Notes: generated from the sequence alone by a model not told the origin. Numbered from the stretch's first letter, positions 42,683 through 52,218 are shown. The stretch is DNA of 64,000 nt from Desulfovibrionaceae bacterium (GCA_019421865.1 JAHZEL010000008.1:310001-374000), one strand, 5' to 3'. Numbers and translations are program-made.

Positions 42683-43375
42683 TCACAGGCGGCGGTCCTG
42701 CGTCATGCTGAACGCCGCATCGGAAGTAATGATCACATGATCGTGCAGAAACAGCCCCAGATGCCGGAGCGCCAGGGCTATGCGTCCCGTCAGCGCTCTA
42801 TCCTCCTGCGACGGCAGATGATTTCCGCCGGGATGGTTATGCATAAGGACCAGACTGCTTGCATGGTTCCGGACCATGAGTTCCACGATTTCAAGGGGTT
42901 CGAGAGCAACATGATCGGAAGATCCATGACGAATCCTCTTAAAGATAAGCAGCCTGTTCTGTTTGTCTAGAAGTGCGGCCCACACTTCCTCATCCGTACA
43001 GTGCTTCAGGCGCTGCCGCCCCATGTCCACAATGTCGGACAAGGTGACGGACGGCTTTCTTTGTACGTTGCTTTCCGAGGCACGGGCAATGATTTCCCGA
43101 AGAAGAGAAAGAAAACTATCAACGGCCGGACCGCAGCCTTCCACACGCGCCAGCTCTTCGGGAGAGGCGGCCAGAAGCGCGTCGAATCCGCCGAAGGCAG
43201 TCAGCAGACGCTTGGCAAGAAGCTTGTTGTCGCGGCGCATGTACACGCAGCCGAGGGCAAGTTCCAGCACCTCGTAATCCGGCATGGCGTGAGGATCGGC
43301 AAGAAAACGCTCTCTCAGCCTTTGTCTGTGTCCGGCACGAAGATCGGCTTCGGAAGCAGGCACGGCATCTTTCAT
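42683..43375 (-). CDS. radC: RadC/JAB-domain DNA repair-associated protein
   Basis: 230 residues. An N-terminal helix-hairpin-helix-like region (EELARVEGCGPAVDSFLSLL) precedes an MPN/JAB domain with the metal motif HNHPGGNHLPSQED. The family is called RadC, but its repair role is doubtful and its biochemical activity unproven. Start overlaps the holA stop by four bases (ATGA), so it is translated with holA. Confidence 0.88.
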   Translation of the reverse strand: MKDAVPASEADLRAGHRQRLRERFLADPHAMPDYEVLELALGCVYMRRDNKLLAKRLLTAFGGFDALLAASPEELARVEGCGPAVDSFLSLLREIIARASESNVQRKPSVTLSDIVDMGRQRLKHCTDEEVWAALLDKQNRLLIFKRIRHGSSDHVALEPLEIVELMVRNHASSLVLMHNHPGGNHLPSQEDRALTGRIALALRHLGLFLHDHVIITSDAAFSMTQDRRL

Positions 43376-44379
43376 GCGCTCTGCCGCTCCCTTCTGTTGT
43401 CGCCGGACGGAGCGAAAAGAAGCGAAAGCGTGGCCACCAGCTCTTCCATGGCCTGAAGGGGCTGCCTTGCCCCGCTCTTGACGGAAAGCTCGGCTTTCTG
43501 AAGGGCCTCAAACACGCGGCAAAGGCCTTCAAAGCCCAGGCGTGCGGCCAGACGCCGCTTTTCATTCTCCACGAACTGCGGCACGAACACCTTGTCGCCG
43601 GCCTGCATCTGCCAGAGCACGCGGGCCTCGCGGGCCATGAGGGTAAGCAGGGGGAACAGCAGCGACTCGCCGCCGTCGCCTTCGCGCAGCAGCGTTTTCC
43701 ATACCGCGCGGGCGTTGCCGTTTTCCAGCTGACGGATCACATCAAAAATAACGGCTTCCGGCGTGAACTCCGTCATCTGACGCACGAGAGACACATCCAC
43801 GGAACCGTCGGCAGAAGCAAGATACATCTGCTCAAGCACGCCCCGCACGGCCGACGCGTCGGGAATGAGCATTTCGGAGAGCACGTTGAGCGCATCGGGC
43901 GTCATGCGCAGGCCCATGGCGGAAGCCTGCTTCTGAAGATACTGCCGGAGCGAGCGAGCCTCTATGCCGGCCGAGCGCCATACCCACTTTCTGCTGTCGG
44001 CAAAGGCCAGACACTTGAGCTTGGCCACATGGGCCGGAAGTTTGGGCTGCCCCTTTTCCCAGGGGCTTTCAAGACAAAATATCGGAAGAACGCCGGAACG
44101 AGGCGTACCGAGGGAAGCGGACAGATTCTTCCAGACATCCGCGGGAAGCTGCTGCGCGCCGCGCACGATGAGCACCCTTCTGCGCCCGTCCATTGAAAGC
44201 AATGTCAGCGCATCCCAGAATCGACGGTCCAGCCCCTCATCGGCCCAGAACGTCTGAACATCAATCCGGGCGGCATCCCCTTCTGCAGAAAAGAGCGGCG
44301 CAAGAAGCTCCCGATCCATGTAGTCGCGCAGAAAGGCGGCGTCGGGGCAGATGCAGAAAAAGAAGCCGGGGCTGTCCAT
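43372..44379 (-). CDS. holA: DNA polymerase III delta subunit
   Basis: 335 residues. The delta subunit is the wrench of the clamp loader. The N-terminal part has the delta-family layout with RRRVLIVRGAQQLP and the middle helices carry DASAVRGVLEQMYL. There is no functional Walker A, as expected for delta. Similarity is modest, as is usual for delta, but its place right after lptE and leuS is the common order in Gram-negative bacteria. Confidence 0.85.
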   Translation of the reverse strand: MDSPGFFFCICPDAAFLRDYMDRELLAPLFSAEGDAARIDVQTFWADEGLDRRFWDALTLLSMDGRRRVLIVRGAQQLPADVWKNLSASLGTPRSGVLPIFCLESPWEKGQPKLPAHVAKLKCLAFADSRKWVWRSAGIEARSLRQYLQKQASAMGLRMTPDALNVLSEMLIPDASAVRGVLEQMYLASADGSVDVSLVRQMTEFTPEAVIFDVIRQLENGNARAVWKTLLREGDGGESLLFPLLTLMAREARVLWQMQAGDKVFVPQFVENEKRRLAARLGFEGLCRVFEALQKAELSVKSGARQPLQAMEELVATLSLLFAPSGDNRRERQSA

Positions 44380-44396
44380 ACCAATCTCCGGAAAGA

Positions 44397-44930
44397 TCAG
44401 AAATTCTGCTGCATGCGATCCAGAGCCCGGCGAAGGGCTTCCTTCAGACCTTCGCGGACAACGCTGTCTTCATCCACGGTTTCAAAGGTGTCGGTATAGG
44501 AAATCACGCCGGAACGCCACACCACCGTGCCGTTCTTGCCGCTGCGGACCACAAGCTCAAGCTGAACGACGGCATCGCTGAGCAGCGTATTGTCCACCTG
44601 GTTGGATACCGAGGAACGAACAAGGAAGCCGGGCATGTTGATGGTGAGCAGATAATCGGCATTGCCGCTGTCCACCCAGCGTGCAAGCCTGCGCAGATTG
44701 ACCTCATCGCGCGTAATGCCGCGAAGATAGTACTGCACCCAGGGATACATGGTGACCTGCTCCACCTTGTCTATTCTCAGCGTCTGATTGCCGTCGCCGA
44801 GCACGCTGACGGCTCTGGAACTGCCGGAAGAAAATCCGTCCAGTTCATATCCGCAGCCGCCGACGCACAGGCCCAGACAGCAGACAGCCGCCGCAGCCAG
44901 TCCTTTCCATGTTCCCCAGTTCTTTATCAT
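44397..44930 (-). CDS. lptE: LPS-assembly lipoprotein LptE
   Basis: 177 residues from the ATG at 44930 (AAGGAA upstream); an ATG 15 bases earlier is an alternative. The lipoprotein signal ends in VGGCGYEL, so Cys is lipidated and the protein sits in the outer membrane, plugging LptD. The rest is the typical LptE fold of two helices and a sheet. It is flanked by leuS and holA, the classical context. Together with the kds genes it shows the cell makes lipopolysaccharide. Confidence 0.87.
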   Translation of the reverse strand: MIKNWGTWKGLAAAAVCCLGLCVGGCGYELDGFSSGSSRAVSVLGDGNQTLRIDKVEQVTMYPWVQYYLRGITRDEVNLRRLARWVDSGNADYLLTINMPGFLVRSSVSNQVDNTLLSDAVVQLELVVRSGKNGTVVWRSGVISYTDTFETVDEDSVVREGLKEALRRALDRMQQNF

Positions 44931-44961
44931 CAGGCATTCCTTCATCACGGCACGATAGGCA

Positions 44962-45006
44962 GGCAGAGGCCTTTTTGCGGAACCACGTTCCGCAAGGCCT
45001 CTGCCC
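44962..45006 (-). repeat. Long inverted repeat between leuS and lptE
   Basis: AGGCAGAGGC...GCGGAA pairs with TTCCGC...GCCTCTGCC across a short loop and a five-base bulge. A second stem CCCGAAGGAGG / CCTCCTTCGGG lies at 45024-45055. Neither has a T-run on the minus strand, so they may be mRNA processing or stability structures within the operon. Confidence 0.7.
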
Positions 45007-45101
45007 TTCTGCCGTCTCACTTTCCCGAAGGAGGAAGAATTCTCCCTCCTTCGGGCTGTCTTCCCGGCGGCAGACCGGGAACGTCATTTCTGAATGGAAG
45101 G

Positions 45102-47606
45102 TTATCCGGCCACCACGTTGACCAGCTTGCCGGGAACAACGATGACCTTGCGCACCGTTTTGCCAGCAATGTGGTTCTGGATGGACCGTTCGGCAAGAGC
45201 GGCCTTTTCAAGATCCTCGCGGGAAGCTCCGGCAGGCACTTCCACCTTGCCGCGAAGCTTGCCGTTCACCTGAACCACCACGGTGATCACGTCGCGCTTC
45301 AGAGCATCTTCGCTCCAGGAAGGCCAGCGCACGTCGTCGAGGGAATCGGTATGACCGAGTTCCTGCCAGACTTCCTCGCACATGTGCGGCGTGAACGGGA
45401 ACAGCATGACGAGCACGGTGGCCATGGCGGAGGAAAGAGCCGTGCGGCCTTCTTCCGTGGCGGAAAGTTCCTCGCGATACTGGTTCACCGCGTTGACGAG
45501 CTCCATGATGGCGGCAATGGCGGTATTGAACTGATTGCGTTCGGCAATGTCCTCACCCACCTTCTTCACCGTGGCATGCTCGCTCAGGCGCAGGGCACGG
45601 ATGGCTTCGCTGGCCGCAGGCGAGAGATCGGAGCAGGCGGCGACGGGCTTCAGCACGGACTGCATTTCGGAGAACATGCGCCACACGCGGCTCACGAAAC
45701 GATATGCGCCTTCAATGCCGCTGTCGCTCCAGTCGAAATCGCGTTCCGGCGGAGCGGCGAACAGGCAGAACAGACGCACCGTATCGGCGCCGTACTTCTG
45801 CACCATGGCGTCGGGATCGACGATGTTGCCCTTGGACTTCGACATCTTGCTGCCGCCGAGCAGCACCATGCCCTGGGTGAGCAGGTTGGTGAACGGCTCG
45901 TCCATATCGGCGGGAAGATAGCCGAAATCACGCAGCATCTTGGTGAAGAAACGCGAATAGAGAAGATGCAGAATGGCATGTTCCACACCGCCGATATACT
46001 GATCGACGGGCATCCAGTACCGGAGCGCATCCATGTCGAACGGCGCATCTTCCTTGCGGGCGGAGGTATAACGGGCAAAATACCAGGAGGATTCCACAAA
46101 GGTATCCATCGTGTCCGTTTCACGCCGAGCAGGACCGCCGCAGCAGGGGCATACGGTTTCCACAAAGGAAGGCGTTTCCGGCAGAGGCGAACGGCCGTCG
46201 TCGCAGGTCTTCACGTCCAGGGGCAGGCGCACGGGAAGATCTTCGATCTTCACGGGCTGCACGCCGCACTTTTCGCAGTAGACCACGGGGATGGGAGCGC
46301 CCCAGTAACGCTGGCGGGAAATGTTCCAGTCGCGCAGGCGGTAGTTGACCGTGGCGCGGCCCTTGCCCGTTTCCTCCAGCTTCTTGATGATGGCGGCCTT
46401 TCCCTCTTCGTTGGGCATGCCCGTGAACTCGCCGGAGTTCACCAGAACGCCGGGTTCCACAAAGGCTTCCGTCATGGTGGCGGGGTCAAGCTCCTGTCCT
46501 TCGGGGCTGACCACGACCTTGAGACCGATGCCGAACTTGTGGGCAAAGTCGAAGTCGCGCTGATCGTGGGCGGGCACGGCCATGACCGCGCCGGTACCGT
46601 AATCGGCCAGCACGAAGTTGCCCAGCCAGATGGGAATGCGGTCGCCGGTGAAGGGATTGAGGCAGTAGGCGCCGGTAAACACGCCGTCCTTTTCCAGCGT
46701 TTCCGACTGACGGTCCAGGCGGTCCATATTGCGGGTGCGTTCGATGAACGCACGGATTTCCGCCTCGTTCTCACGACCGGCAATAAGGGATTCCACAAGG
46801 GGATGCTCGGGAGCCAGCGTCATGAAGGTTACGCCGAAGAGCGTATCCGCTCTCGTGGAGAACACGCGGATTTCCCCTTCGCGGCCTTCCAGCTTGAACA
46901 CGATTTCCGCACCGGTGGAACGGCCGATCCAGTTGTGCTGCATGGTGAGCACGCGGGCGGGCCAGCCGTTTTCAAGCTTCTTCAGGTCGGCCAGGAGCTC
47001 ATCGGCATACGCCGTGATGCGGAAGAACCACTGCGTCAGATCCTTCTGCTCCACCTCGGAGTCGCAGCGCCAGCACTTGCCGTCGATGACCTGCTCATTG
47101 GCCAGCACGGTATGGCAGCTCGGGCACCAGTTCTGAGGAGCCTTCTTGCGGTAGACAAGGCCCTTCTCCAGGCACTTGAGGAAGAATTCCTGCTCCCAGC
47201 GATAATATTCGGGACGGCAGGTGGCCACTTCCCTGCGCCAGTCATAGGAGTATCCCATGCGCTGCAGCTGGGCGCGCATGTTGTCGATATTGGAATACGT
47301 CCACTTCGCAGGATGCGTCCCGTGCTTGATGGCGGCGTTTTCCGCAGGCAGACCGAAGGCGTCCCAGCCGATGGGGTGCAGCACGTTGTAGCCCTGCAGA
47401 CGGCGGAAACGCGCCATGACGTCGCCGATGGAATAGTTGCGGACATGGCCCATATGAATGTTTCCCGAAGGATAGGGGAACATTTCCATGAGAAAATACT
47501 TGGGCTTGGAAGAATCCACTTCGCAGTTGAACGAGCCTTTTTCAGCCCAGATCTTCTGCCACTTTTCTTCCAGCGCATGAGGATCGTAACGAGACGAAAG
47601 TGCCAT
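45102..47606 (-). CDS. leuS: Leucyl-tRNA synthetase
   Basis: 834 residues. YPSGNIHMGHVRNYSIGDVM contains the class I HIGH-type motif, and GSKMSKSKGN the KMSKS motif. The CP1 editing domain lies between them, with NWCPSCHTVLANEQV in a zinc-like knuckle. The C-terminal LeuRS anticodon domain ends near VIVVPGKLVNVVAG. Charges tRNA-Leu in the cytoplasm. It lies between nusB and lptE. Confidence 0.97.
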   Translation of the reverse strand: MALSSRYDPHALEEKWQKIWAEKGSFNCEVDSSKPKYFLMEMFPYPSGNIHMGHVRNYSIGDVMARFRRLQGYNVLHPIGWDAFGLPAENAAIKHGTHPAKWTYSNIDNMRAQLQRMGYSYDWRREVATCRPEYYRWEQEFFLKCLEKGLVYRKKAPQNWCPSCHTVLANEQVIDGKCWRCDSEVEQKDLTQWFFRITAYADELLADLKKLENGWPARVLTMQHNWIGRSTGAEIVFKLEGREGEIRVFSTRADTLFGVTFMTLAPEHPLVESLIAGRENEAEIRAFIERTRNMDRLDRQSETLEKDGVFTGAYCLNPFTGDRIPIWLGNFVLADYGTGAVMAVPAHDQRDFDFAHKFGIGLKVVVSPEGQELDPATMTEAFVEPGVLVNSGEFTGMPNEEGKAAIIKKLEETGKGRATVNYRLRDWNISRQRYWGAPIPVVYCEKCGVQPVKIEDLPVRLPLDVKTCDDGRSPLPETPSFVETVCPCCGGPARRETDTMDTFVESSWYFARYTSARKEDAPFDMDALRYWMPVDQYIGGVEHAILHLLYSRFFTKMLRDFGYLPADMDEPFTNLLTQGMVLLGGSKMSKSKGNIVDPDAMVQKYGADTVRLFCLFAAPPERDFDWSDSGIEGAYRFVSRVWRMFSEMQSVLKPVAACSDLSPAASEAIRALRLSEHATVKKVGEDIAERNQFNTAIAAIMELVNAVNQYREELSATEEGRTALSSAMATVLVMLFPFTPHMCEEVWQELGHTDSLDDVRWPSWSEDALKRDVITVVVQVNGKLRGKVEVPAGASREDLEKAALAERSIQNHIAGKTVRKVIVVPGKLVNVVAG

Positions 47607-47673
47607 TTCTGTTCCTTGAAGCTTCGGGCTTGCGCCCGCTGTACTGGTATCGGAGCGTTCAGGATCTGCGGTA

Positions 47674-48135
47674 TCAGCCGCGGGCCCGGAGTTCGCCCTT
47701 GTCCACTGCCCTGCTGACGGCGTCGAGAATGCCGTTGACGAACGTATGCGAGCGGGTATCGCCGTACTGCTTGTCGATTTCCAGAGCTTCGTTCATGGAA
47801 ACTCTGGCCGGGACGTCGGCGCGATACAGCATTTCGTACACGCCGAGACGCAGCAGATTCAGTTCCACACGCCCCACACGGTCAAGACGCCAGTTGCGGG
47901 CGAAACGTTCGATGACCGCGTCCAGCTCATCGCGATGCTGCCACACGCCGCACACGAGTTCCCAGGCGAATCCGGCAGGCTCTCCGTCCTGTTCCAGAGC
48001 CTCGTCCTGACGGGGCACGGCAAGAAAGGCGGCCTTGAGCTGTTCCACGGAAGTGCATTCCAGAAATTCCTGGCCGTACAGAGCCTGAAAGGCCAGCAGA
48101 CGCTGGGCACGACGAGAGGGTTCTTTCACGCCCAT
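47674..48135 (-). CDS. nusB: Transcription antitermination factor NusB
   Basis: 153 residues, the usual NusB length. SRRAQRLLAFQALYGQEF and the later WRLDRVGRVELNLLRLGVYE with FVNGILDAVSR are the family motifs. With NusE it binds boxA of rRNA leader RNA. Its start overlaps the ribH stop by one base, the frequent ribH-nusB pairing. Confidence 0.94.
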   Translation of the reverse strand: MGVKEPSRRAQRLLAFQALYGQEFLECTSVEQLKAAFLAVPRQDEALEQDGEPAGFAWELVCGVWQHRDELDAVIERFARNWRLDRVGRVELNLLRLGVYEMLYRADVPARVSMNEALEIDKQYGDTRSHTFVNGILDAVSRAVDKGELRARG

Positions 48136-48605
48136 CAGATCTGCTCCATGACACGGATGGTTTCCACAACGGCAGCGGCGGTTTCCGCACCCTTGTTGCC
48201 CACATGGGCGCCGGCGCGTTCAATGGCCTGTTCCAGCGTATCGCAGGTCAGCAGACCGAAGCCCACGGGCAGGCCGGACTGAAGGGAAACCTGCGCGATG
48301 CCCTTGGAGGCTTCGGCACAGACATAGTCGAAATGAGGGGTGCTGCCGCGAATGACCGCACCGAGGGCAATGATGCCGTTATACTGGGAGAAGGCGGCCA
48401 GCTTCTTGCACACGATGGGCAGCTCATAGGCGCCGGGCACACGAACCACGGTGATGTCGTCCTGAGAGGCGCCGTGACGGGTCAGATAGTCGATGGCGCC
48501 CTCCACCAGATGCTGAACGATGAAATCGTTGAATCTCGACGCCACAATGGCGATCTTCAGGCCCTGGGCATTGAGCTGTCCTTCTATGGTCTTGACGGAA
48601 TACAT
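48135..48605 (-). CDS. ribH: 6,7-dimethyl-8-ribityllumazine synthase
   Basis: 156 residues. It condenses 5-amino-6-ribitylaminouracil with dihydroxybutanone phosphate. VASRFNDFIVQHLVEGAIDY, VRVPGAYELP, ALGAVIRGSTPHFDYV and PVGFGLLT are the active-site motifs with the catalytic His in PHFDYV. Product is the substrate of RibE. Part of ribD-ribE-ribBA-ribH-nusB. Confidence 0.96.
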   Translation of the reverse strand: MYSVKTIEGQLNAQGLKIAIVASRFNDFIVQHLVEGAIDYLTRHGASQDDITVVRVPGAYELPIVCKKLAAFSQYNGIIALGAVIRGSTPHFDYVCAEASKGIAQVSLQSGLPVGFGLLTCDTLEQAIERAGAHVGNKGAETAAAVVETIRVMEQI

Positions 48606-48612
48606 AATTTCC

Positions 48613-49833
48613 TCACTCAGTCTTGGGGCATACCCGCCGGAGCAGGTGGCCCATTTTTTCTTTCTTCGTCAGCAGATAATCTTCATTGTAGCGGCCGGGT
48701 TCCTGTTCGATGGGCACACGCTCCACAATATCCAGTCCGTACCCTTCCAGCCCCACGATCTTGGTGGGATTGTTGGTCAGAAGACGGAGTCTGCGGATGC
48801 CGAGATCGACCAGAATCTGGGCGCCGACGCCATAATCGCGCAAATCGGGCCGGAAGCCAAGACGAATATTGGCCTCTACCGTATCCAGCCCCTGCTCCTG
48901 CAGGGCATAGGCCTTGATCTTGTTGGCAAGACCGATTCCACGCCCTTCCTGACGCATATAGAGCAGCGCGCCGCGCCCTTCCTTTTCTATCCGGCACAAT
49001 GCCGCCGCCAGCTGACCGCCGCAGTCGCAGCGCATGGACCCGAACACGTCGCCGGTCAGGCATTCGCTGTGCACTCGTACGAGCACCGGCTCATCCGTGG
49101 ACACGTCGCCCTTCACCAGGGCCACATGGGTGCGTCCGTCCACGGCATTTTCGTAGGCAATGATGCGGAAATTTCCGTACTTCGTGGGCATGGAGGCTTC
49201 GGCCGCCCGCCTGACCGCCACTTCGCCGTGCTCCAGACGCCAGCGGATGATGTCCTTGTTCGCGGCGATGTGCAGCCCATGCCGCTCGGCAAACGCCTCA
49301 AGGTCGGGCATGCGGGCCATCGTTCCGTCGTCCTTCATGATCTCGCAGATGACGGCGGCTTCCTTCAGGCCTGCCAGACGGCAGAGATCCACGCTGCCCT
49401 CGGTCTGTCCGGCGCGGGTGAGCACGCCGCCCTCCCTGGCACGAAGGGGAAACATGCAGCCGGGAGTGACGAGATCCTGCGGCCTTGCGCCGTCGGCCAC
49501 GGCAACCTGCACGGTGTGGGCACGTCCGGCCGCGGAAATCGGCGGAAAGTCTCCGGCTCTGGCATCGATGGACACGGTGAAGTTGGTACCGAACCTCGAC
49601 CCGTTGCGCCGCGACATGAGCGGCAGTTCCAGCGCGTCGGCGCGTTCTGCGGAAAGAGAAAGACAGATGAGTCCTCTCCCCTCGCGGGACATGAAGTTGA
49701 TGACTTCCGGGGTCACGAACTCGGCAGCGACGACAAGATCGCCTTCATTCTCGCGGTCCTCATCATCCACAAGAATGATCATTCTGCCCTGTTTCAAATC
49801 GTCAAGGGCTGTTTCCACACTGCACAGGGGCAT
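48613..49833 (-). CDS. ribBA: Bifunctional DHBP synthase/GTP cyclohydrolase II, with altered DHBP residues
   Basis: 406 residues. The N-terminal half is the 3,4-dihydroxybutanone-4-phosphate synthase domain with DDEDRENEGD intact. The usual His residues in GHxFPL and RAGHTE are Cys126 and Gln143, and SAADRA is SAAGRA (Gly103). The C-terminal half is GTP cyclohydrolase II, with zinc cysteines in ECLTGDVFGSMRCDCGGQL and RQEGRGIGL. The cyclohydrolase looks sound; DHBP activity should be questioned, though a Gln variant may be normal in this lineage. It lies between ribE and ribH. Confidence 0.92.
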   Translation of the reverse strand: MPLCSVETALDDLKQGRMIILVDDEDRENEGDLVVAAEFVTPEVINFMSREGRGLICLSLSAERADALELPLMSRRNGSRFGTNFTVSIDARAGDFPPISAAGRAHTVQVAVADGARPQDLVTPGCMFPLRAREGGVLTRAGQTEGSVDLCRLAGLKEAAVICEIMKDDGTMARMPDLEAFAERHGLHIAANKDIIRWRLEHGEVAVRRAAEASMPTKYGNFRIIAYENAVDGRTHVALVKGDVSTDEPVLVRVHSECLTGDVFGSMRCDCGGQLAAALCRIEKEGRGALLYMRQEGRGIGLANKIKAYALQEQGLDTVEANIRLGFRPDLRDYGVGAQILVDLGIRRLRLLTNNPTKIVGLEGYGLDIVERVPIEQEPGRYNEDYLLTKKEKMGHLLRRVCPKTE

Positions 49834-49846
49834 ACTGTATCCTTAC

Positions 49847-50512
49847 TTACAGGCCGAAGCCGTTACGGCGAAGAAAGTCCATGGTCACGCGCTCCTCACG
49901 GGGCGCGCCTTCACCGGCGTAGGGCTGCATGAGGTGCTTCACGTACTTGCCGATGACGTCCGTTTCCAGATTGACGGCAGAGCCCGGACGCCAGACGGCC
50001 ACCGTCGTCACGCGCCATGTTTCGGGAATGATATTCACTTCCAGAAAGCCGGGACCGCAGTCGTTGACGGTAAGGCTGATGCCGTCCAACGTTACGGATC
50101 CCTTGGGCACGATCTGCGTGCTCCACTCCGGATCGAAGGCCAACCGAACGCAGCGGGACTGCCCCACGGGGCGCACGCTCTCCACGCGGGCCACGGTATC
50201 CACATGGCCGCTCACGATATGACCGCCGAAACGTTCTCCCAGCTGCATGGCCCGCTCCATGTTCACAAGCGACCCGACGCCGAGTCCGCCGAGATTGGAG
50301 CATGACAGCGTTTCTGCTGACGCAAACGCCGTGAACGACGGCCCGGTCGGAATCCAGGTCTCCATCGTGAGGCAGACGCCGTTGCAGGCGACGGACTCAC
50401 CGATCTCAGGTTCAGGCCACGCAAAAAGCGGATGAAAACGGAAGAGTATGTCGCCGCCGCGCTTCTCCACAGCCTCGACGCGCCCCTGACCTTCCACAAG
50501 TCCGGTAAACAT
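49847..50512 (-). CDS. ribE: Riboflavin synthase alpha subunit
   Basis: 221 residues. Dismutates two lumazines to riboflavin. The two lumazine-binding repeats each start with recognisable motifs: MFTGLVEGQGRVE for the first and GHIVSGHVDTVARVE for the second, with ESVACNGVCLTM and GSVTLDGISLTV. It lies two bases from ribD and 13 from ribBA. Confidence 0.95.
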   Translation of the reverse strand: MFTGLVEGQGRVEAVEKRGGDILFRFHPLFAWPEPEIGESVACNGVCLTMETWIPTGPSFTAFASAETLSCSNLGGLGVGSLVNMERAMQLGERFGGHIVSGHVDTVARVESVRPVGQSRCVRLAFDPEWSTQIVPKGSVTLDGISLTVNDCGPGFLEVNIIPETWRVTTVAVWRPGSAVNLETDVIGKYVKHLMQPYAGEGAPREERVTMDFLRRNGFGL

Positions 50513-50514
50513 GA

Positions 50515-51645
50515 TCAGCCTCTGTCAGCTCGAAAATAAAGATGGATGTCGCCGTCCAGCACGGCCGTCTTCACCACGCGCATACGCAGAGCATCGTCCA
50601 TGCTGTCGGCCGTCCGTCCGGAGAACACGGGCGTCGCATCGGCGTCACCAAGAATGGTGGGCGCAAGATGCAGATGGTATTCATCCACCAGACCGCGCTC
50701 CAGCAGAGAAAGCGCAAGCCTGCCCCCGCCCTCGCAAAGCACATAGAGGCAGTTTTCCTGTTCCCGAAGCGCCGTAAGAACCTGCTCCGCATCCAGCGCG
50801 TGACTACCGGCGGGACAGTCCACACCGTACACGCGGGCTCCTCTGCTCCGCAGCGCAGCTGCGGAGGGAGACGCCGCCTGAGCGGCCGTACTGAAGAAAA
50901 CGCAGTCTCCGGGTCTTTCATCGAGAAGATGACAGGTGGATTCGGCACCGGGCAGTCGGGAGGTCATCACCGCGGCCAAAGGCTGACGCTGGGCGTTCGC
51001 CGTTCTGGCCGTAAGACGGGGATTGTCCAGAAGAAACGTGTTGCCGCCCACCAGAACGGCTCCGCCGGCGCGGCCGATATTCTCACGCAGACGCATGACC
51101 TCCTCATGAGAGGCTCTGTTGGAAATGCGCTGAGAGCGACCGGCTCTCGTGGCGATGCGGCCGTCGAGCGTGGATGCCATCTTGAGAATGACGTAGGGGC
51201 GCTTCGTCGTCTGCCAGACCACAAAGTCCGCGATCTGATCCCGGCACTCCTTCTCCAGAACGCCCATTTCCACTTCCACGCCGTGAGCGCGCAGAAACTC
51301 GGCACCGCCGGACGCCTGTACGTTCACGTCGGGCATGCCGATTACCACATGAGGGATGCCGGCTTCCAGAATAGCCTTCGTGCAGGGAGGCGTCTTTCCC
51401 TGATGATTGCACGGTTCCAGCGTGACGTACAGCGTGCAGAGGGAAGGATCAATGCCCTTTTCACGGGCGTCGCGCAGGCAGTTCACCTCGGCGTGAGCCT
51501 GGCCGAACACCTCGTGCCAGCCTTGGGCCACAATGTTGCCGTCGCGCACCAGTACCGCGCCCACCGTGGGATTGGGGGCCGTGCTCCAGCGTCCCTTTTC
51601 GGCCAGCTCAAGCGCCGCGCGCATGAACTCTTCGTGCTGATTCAC
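50515..51645 (-). CDS. ribD: Bifunctional diaminohydroxyphosphoribosylaminopyrimidine deaminase/reductase
   Basis: 376 residues. The N-terminal deaminase has HAEVNCL and PCNHQGKTPPC zinc motifs. The C-terminal reductase has ILKMASTLDGRIAT and LYVLCEGGGRLALSLL. Catalyses two steps of riboflavin synthesis. The start overlaps the deaminase gene at 51642 (ATGA). Leads the rib operon section. Confidence 0.95.
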   Translation of the reverse strand: MNQHEEFMRAALELAEKGRWSTAPNPTVGAVLVRDGNIVAQGWHEVFGQAHAEVNCLRDAREKGIDPSLCTLYVTLEPCNHQGKTPPCTKAILEAGIPHVVIGMPDVNVQASGGAEFLRAHGVEVEMGVLEKECRDQIADFVVWQTTKRPYVILKMASTLDGRIATRAGRSQRISNRASHEEVMRLRENIGRAGGAVLVGGNTFLLDNPRLTARTANAQRQPLAAVMTSRLPGAESTCHLLDERPGDCVFFSTAAQAASPSAAALRSRGARVYGVDCPAGSHALDAEQVLTALREQENCLYVLCEGGGRLALSLLERGLVDEYHLHLAPTILGDADATPVFSGRTADSMDDALRMRVVKTAVLDGDIHLYFRADRG

Positions 51646-52166
51646 GATATGCCTCCTTCCTTTTCGTCGCTTATGGCGTCTTCCTTCTCCACCTGAACCA
51701 CATCGTCCTGCCCGTGCGGCAGATGAAGCACTTCCACCCCCGCCTCGGCAAGCATGTTCTTGGAAAGATCGTCAGGATAGTTCTCGGAGACCCATATTCT
51801 CTTCACACCGCAGTTGATCAGCATTTTCGCGCAGATGAAGCAGGGATAGGTCGTGCAGAAAAGCTCCGCTCCCCGCAGGGAAATGCCGTGTACCGCAGCC
51901 TGAATGATGACGTTCTGCTCGGCGTGAATGCCGCGGCATATCTCATGCCGCTGCCCGGAAGGAATGCCGAGCGTGGCACGAAGACAGCCCACTTCAAGGC
52001 AGTGCGGCACGCCGGAAGGCGCGCCGTTGTATCCTGTGGCAAGAATACGCCGGTCAAGCACGGCCACCGCTCCCACCTTTCTTCTCAGACAGGTGGAACG
52101 TTCCGCCACAAGATAGGCGATATCCATGAAATATCTCGGCCAGCTGGCCCGGCCTCCCTGTGCCAT
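51642..52166 (-). CDS. Deoxycytidylate deaminase (ComEB-like)
   Basis: 174 residues. A zinc cytidine-deaminase-like domain with GIHAEQNVI and PCFICAKML supplies the Zn ligands and catalytic Glu. It converts dCMP to dUMP for thymidylate synthesis. Length and order are those of bacterial dCMP deaminase. Overlap with ribD and the gene order suggest joint transcription with the rib genes, though a terminator (52219) separates it from glyA. Confidence 0.9.
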   Translation of the reverse strand: MAQGGRASWPRYFMDIAYLVAERSTCLRRKVGAVAVLDRRILATGYNGAPSGVPHCLEVGCLRATLGIPSGQRHEICRGIHAEQNVIIQAAVHGISLRGAELFCTTYPCFICAKMLINCGVKRIWVSENYPDDLSKNMLAEAGVEVLHLPHGQDDVVQVEKEDAISDEKEGGIS

Positions 52167-52218
52167 ACAACCTCCCGTTTATGACGGGAAACTATCACGT
52201 GCAAATACTGAAAACAAG

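Noticed and set aside
44193..47717. 1174-codon open frame on the plus strand
   Set aside because: It lies antisense to holA, lptE and leuS, which have clear family motifs. Its composition (His, Gly and Arg-rich, no domains) is the usual shadow of GC-rich coding sequence.
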